Origin: Nitrospira sp.
GTDB lineage: Bacteria > Nitrospirota > Nitrospiria > Nitrospirales > Nitrospiraceae
Reading direction: 5' to 3'
DNA length: 64,000 nucleotides
Assembly: GCA_005116955.1 (NCBI GenBank)
Contig: SWDI01000002.1
Span: forward strand, 63,315-127,314
In this document: one piece after another, positions 63,129-64,000 of the stretch
Layout: each line of letters opens with the position of its first letter
Numbering within the stretch: position 1 is the first letter of the stretch
Notes under the pieces: model-generated
What the model was told of the DNA's origin: nothing
Databases searched by the model: none
The model's input: only the letters and a program-made list of their open reading frames with translations
Made by a program: the position numbers and the translations under genes

Positions 63129-63410
63129 GTGATCAAGACCTTTGCCGACAAGCGTACAAGGGATCTGTACGAGAGCGGCAAATCTAAGCGGTTTCCACCT
63201 GATATGTAGGAGCGGGCCTTACGTAAGCTGGAATATCTTGATCTGGCGACCAGCGTGGCGGACTTAAAGATCCCTCCGAGTAACCGACTCCATAAGCTGG
63301 AGCGCGACCGGATGGGTCAGCACTCGATTTCCATTAATGACCAATGGCGTATCTGCTTTTGCTTGAAGAACGGAGATGCGTACGATGTGGAGATTACAGA
63401 TTATCATTGA
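63129..63410 (+). pseudogene. higB: higB toxin gene with premature amber codon
   Basis: From GTG 63129 the frame reads VIKTFADKRTRDLYESGKSK, RFPPDM, a TAG at 63207-63209, then ERALRKLEYLDLATSVADLK and a complete RelE/HigB C-terminus ending DVEITDYH. One base change (TAG from CAG or similar) has interrupted an otherwise full-length toxin of 93 residues. The downstream higA is intact. Confidence 0.85.
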
Positions 63411-63422
63411 GCGAGGTGGCTA

Positions 63423-63737
63423 ATGAGTCTCCCCAATAAACGCGTGCGAAACGTTCGGCCAACTCATCCGGGTGTGATGCTGCGAGAGGACTTCCTGCCT
63501 GAATATGGATTGACGGTGTCCGGTTTTGCCAGATCGCTCCGGGTGTCCAGGCAAACCGTCAACGACCTGCTGCGGGAACGACGCGCGGTCAGTCCTGAGA
63601 TGGCGTTGCGGCTCTCGCGGTTATTTGGAAACAGCCCCGAATTCTGGTTGAATGCCCAGCGTGCAGTTGATTTGTGGGAAGCCGCACGGACTATCAAGAA
63701 GACGATCAATCATATCGCTCCGCTGCCTGCCGCCTAG
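63423..63737 (+). CDS. higA: HigA-type antitoxin
   Basis: The protein (104 residues) has the HigA form: RPTHPGVMLREDFLPEYGLTVSGFARSL, an HTH (VSRQTVNDLLRERRAVSPEMALRLSRLFG) and PEFWLNAQRAVDLWEA. It binds its own promoter and the HigB toxin. Here its toxin gene is broken, so it would be a lone antitoxin and repressor. It starts 12 bases after the higB stop. Confidence 0.92.
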   Translation: MSLPNKRVRNVRPTHPGVMLREDFLPEYGLTVSGFARSLRVSRQTVNDLLRERRAVSPEMALRLSRLFGNSPEFWLNAQRAVDLWEAARTIKKTINHIAPLPAA

Positions 63738-63790
63738 GGTTGCTTATGGGCGCAGAAGAGTCAGAGGCTCCCGACGATCGCGATCTTCCC

Positions 63791-64000
63791 TCATAGGGCG
63801 ACGGCAATCTTCAACACATCTTTTCGAGCCAGTCGACGGAGCCCACGCTCGGAGGCAACATCCACCCGTCGCTTCAGCAGTCGCTCCAAGTCAAGGACTA
63901 GCGCCGCATGGTCGAGCAAGCTCCGGCCCTCCTCCATGTCGACCAGAAAATCGATATCAATGTTCCGACGAGCGGTGCCGCGCGCGACCGATCCGAACAC
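63791..64000 (-). CDS. MNT-type nucleotidyltransferase (5' end outside window)
   Basis: The visible 69 residues contain FGSVARGTARRNIDIDFLVD, the catalytic G-S...D-x-D motif of minimal nucleotidyltransferases (MNT/MntA). The usual first 20-30 residues lie beyond base 64000. Such proteins usually pair with a HEPN protein as antitoxin; the partner is not in view. Confidence 0.85.
   Translation of the reverse strand: MFGSVARGTARRNIDIDFLVDMEEGRSLLDHAALVLDLERLLKRRVDVASERGLRRLARKDVLKIAVAL

Overview
The window reads as chromosomal DNA of a moderately GC-rich bacterium, most likely a Nitrospira-type nitrite oxidiser (phylum Nitrospirota). This is an inference from gene content: a RuBisCO-like protein without Calvin-cycle neighbours, an SmbP-like metal-binding protein, a geranylgeranyl-reductase-family flavoprotein and many stress and signalling genes. 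No rRNA, tRNA or CRISPR array was recognised.

Layout. 1-2.2 kb: end of a TPR-type gene and an ABC exporter pair. 2.3-5.8 kb (minus): ilvD, a His-rich Spy/CpxP-like periplasmic protein and a DnaJ-like co-chaperone with half a zinc finger. 5.9-6.5 kb: a MATE efflux remnant cut exactly at the end of a transposon-like repeat. 6.6-12 kb (minus): MscS channel, CPA1 antiporter, PepSY protein, small membrane proteins and an SGNH-like hydrolase. 11.7-16 kb: a ketopantoate-reductase fusion, a sirtuin, a HAD phosphatase, a receiver protein with a long helical tail and an unlisted 39-residue basic protein. A 195-bp MITE-like element with terminal inverted repeats and a 6-bp target duplication sits just upstream of valS.

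16.3-26.3 kb (plus) is the housekeeping core: valS-nadC-birA-coaX, then grpE-dnaK-(intrinsic terminator)-dnaJ-rsmE. 26.6-33.3 kb: TerC, an MFS transporter, zwf and hrpB. 33.4-43 kb (mostly minus): DUF1232, the RuBisCO-like protein, an LEA-like repeat protein, a DEAD-box helicase, two linked envelope proteins, a STAS protein, a 924-residue MHYT-PAS-PP2C-HATPase-STAS signalling protein and a signal-peptidase-like lipoprotein lacking both catalytic residues. 44-52.3 kb: dienelactone-hydrolase-like protein, flavoprotein reductase, YugP-type protease, hflX, a glutathionylspermidine-synthase-like ATP-grasp protein, a Tim44-like protein and a Sel1 protein.

52.6-64 kb is the accessory region. After an SmbP-like gene and a broken DUF429 gene comes a type I restriction-modification locus on the minus strand: hsdR, a lone antitoxin-like gene, an antitoxin/ParE-RelE pair, a 50-codon remnant of a different hsdR, hsdS, a DUF4258/YgiT-type pair, hsdM and fic. 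Several genes overlap as GTGA, ATGA or TGATG. A small convergent ORF beside fic carries an SxxxEG motif like that of Fic-inhibiting helices. Beyond hsdR are an alpha/beta hydrolase flanked by GAGGACTGAG-type repeats, a higB toxin gene with an in-frame amber codon, an intact higA and the start-less end of a nucleotidyltransferase. The locus looks like a defence island built by repeated recombination.
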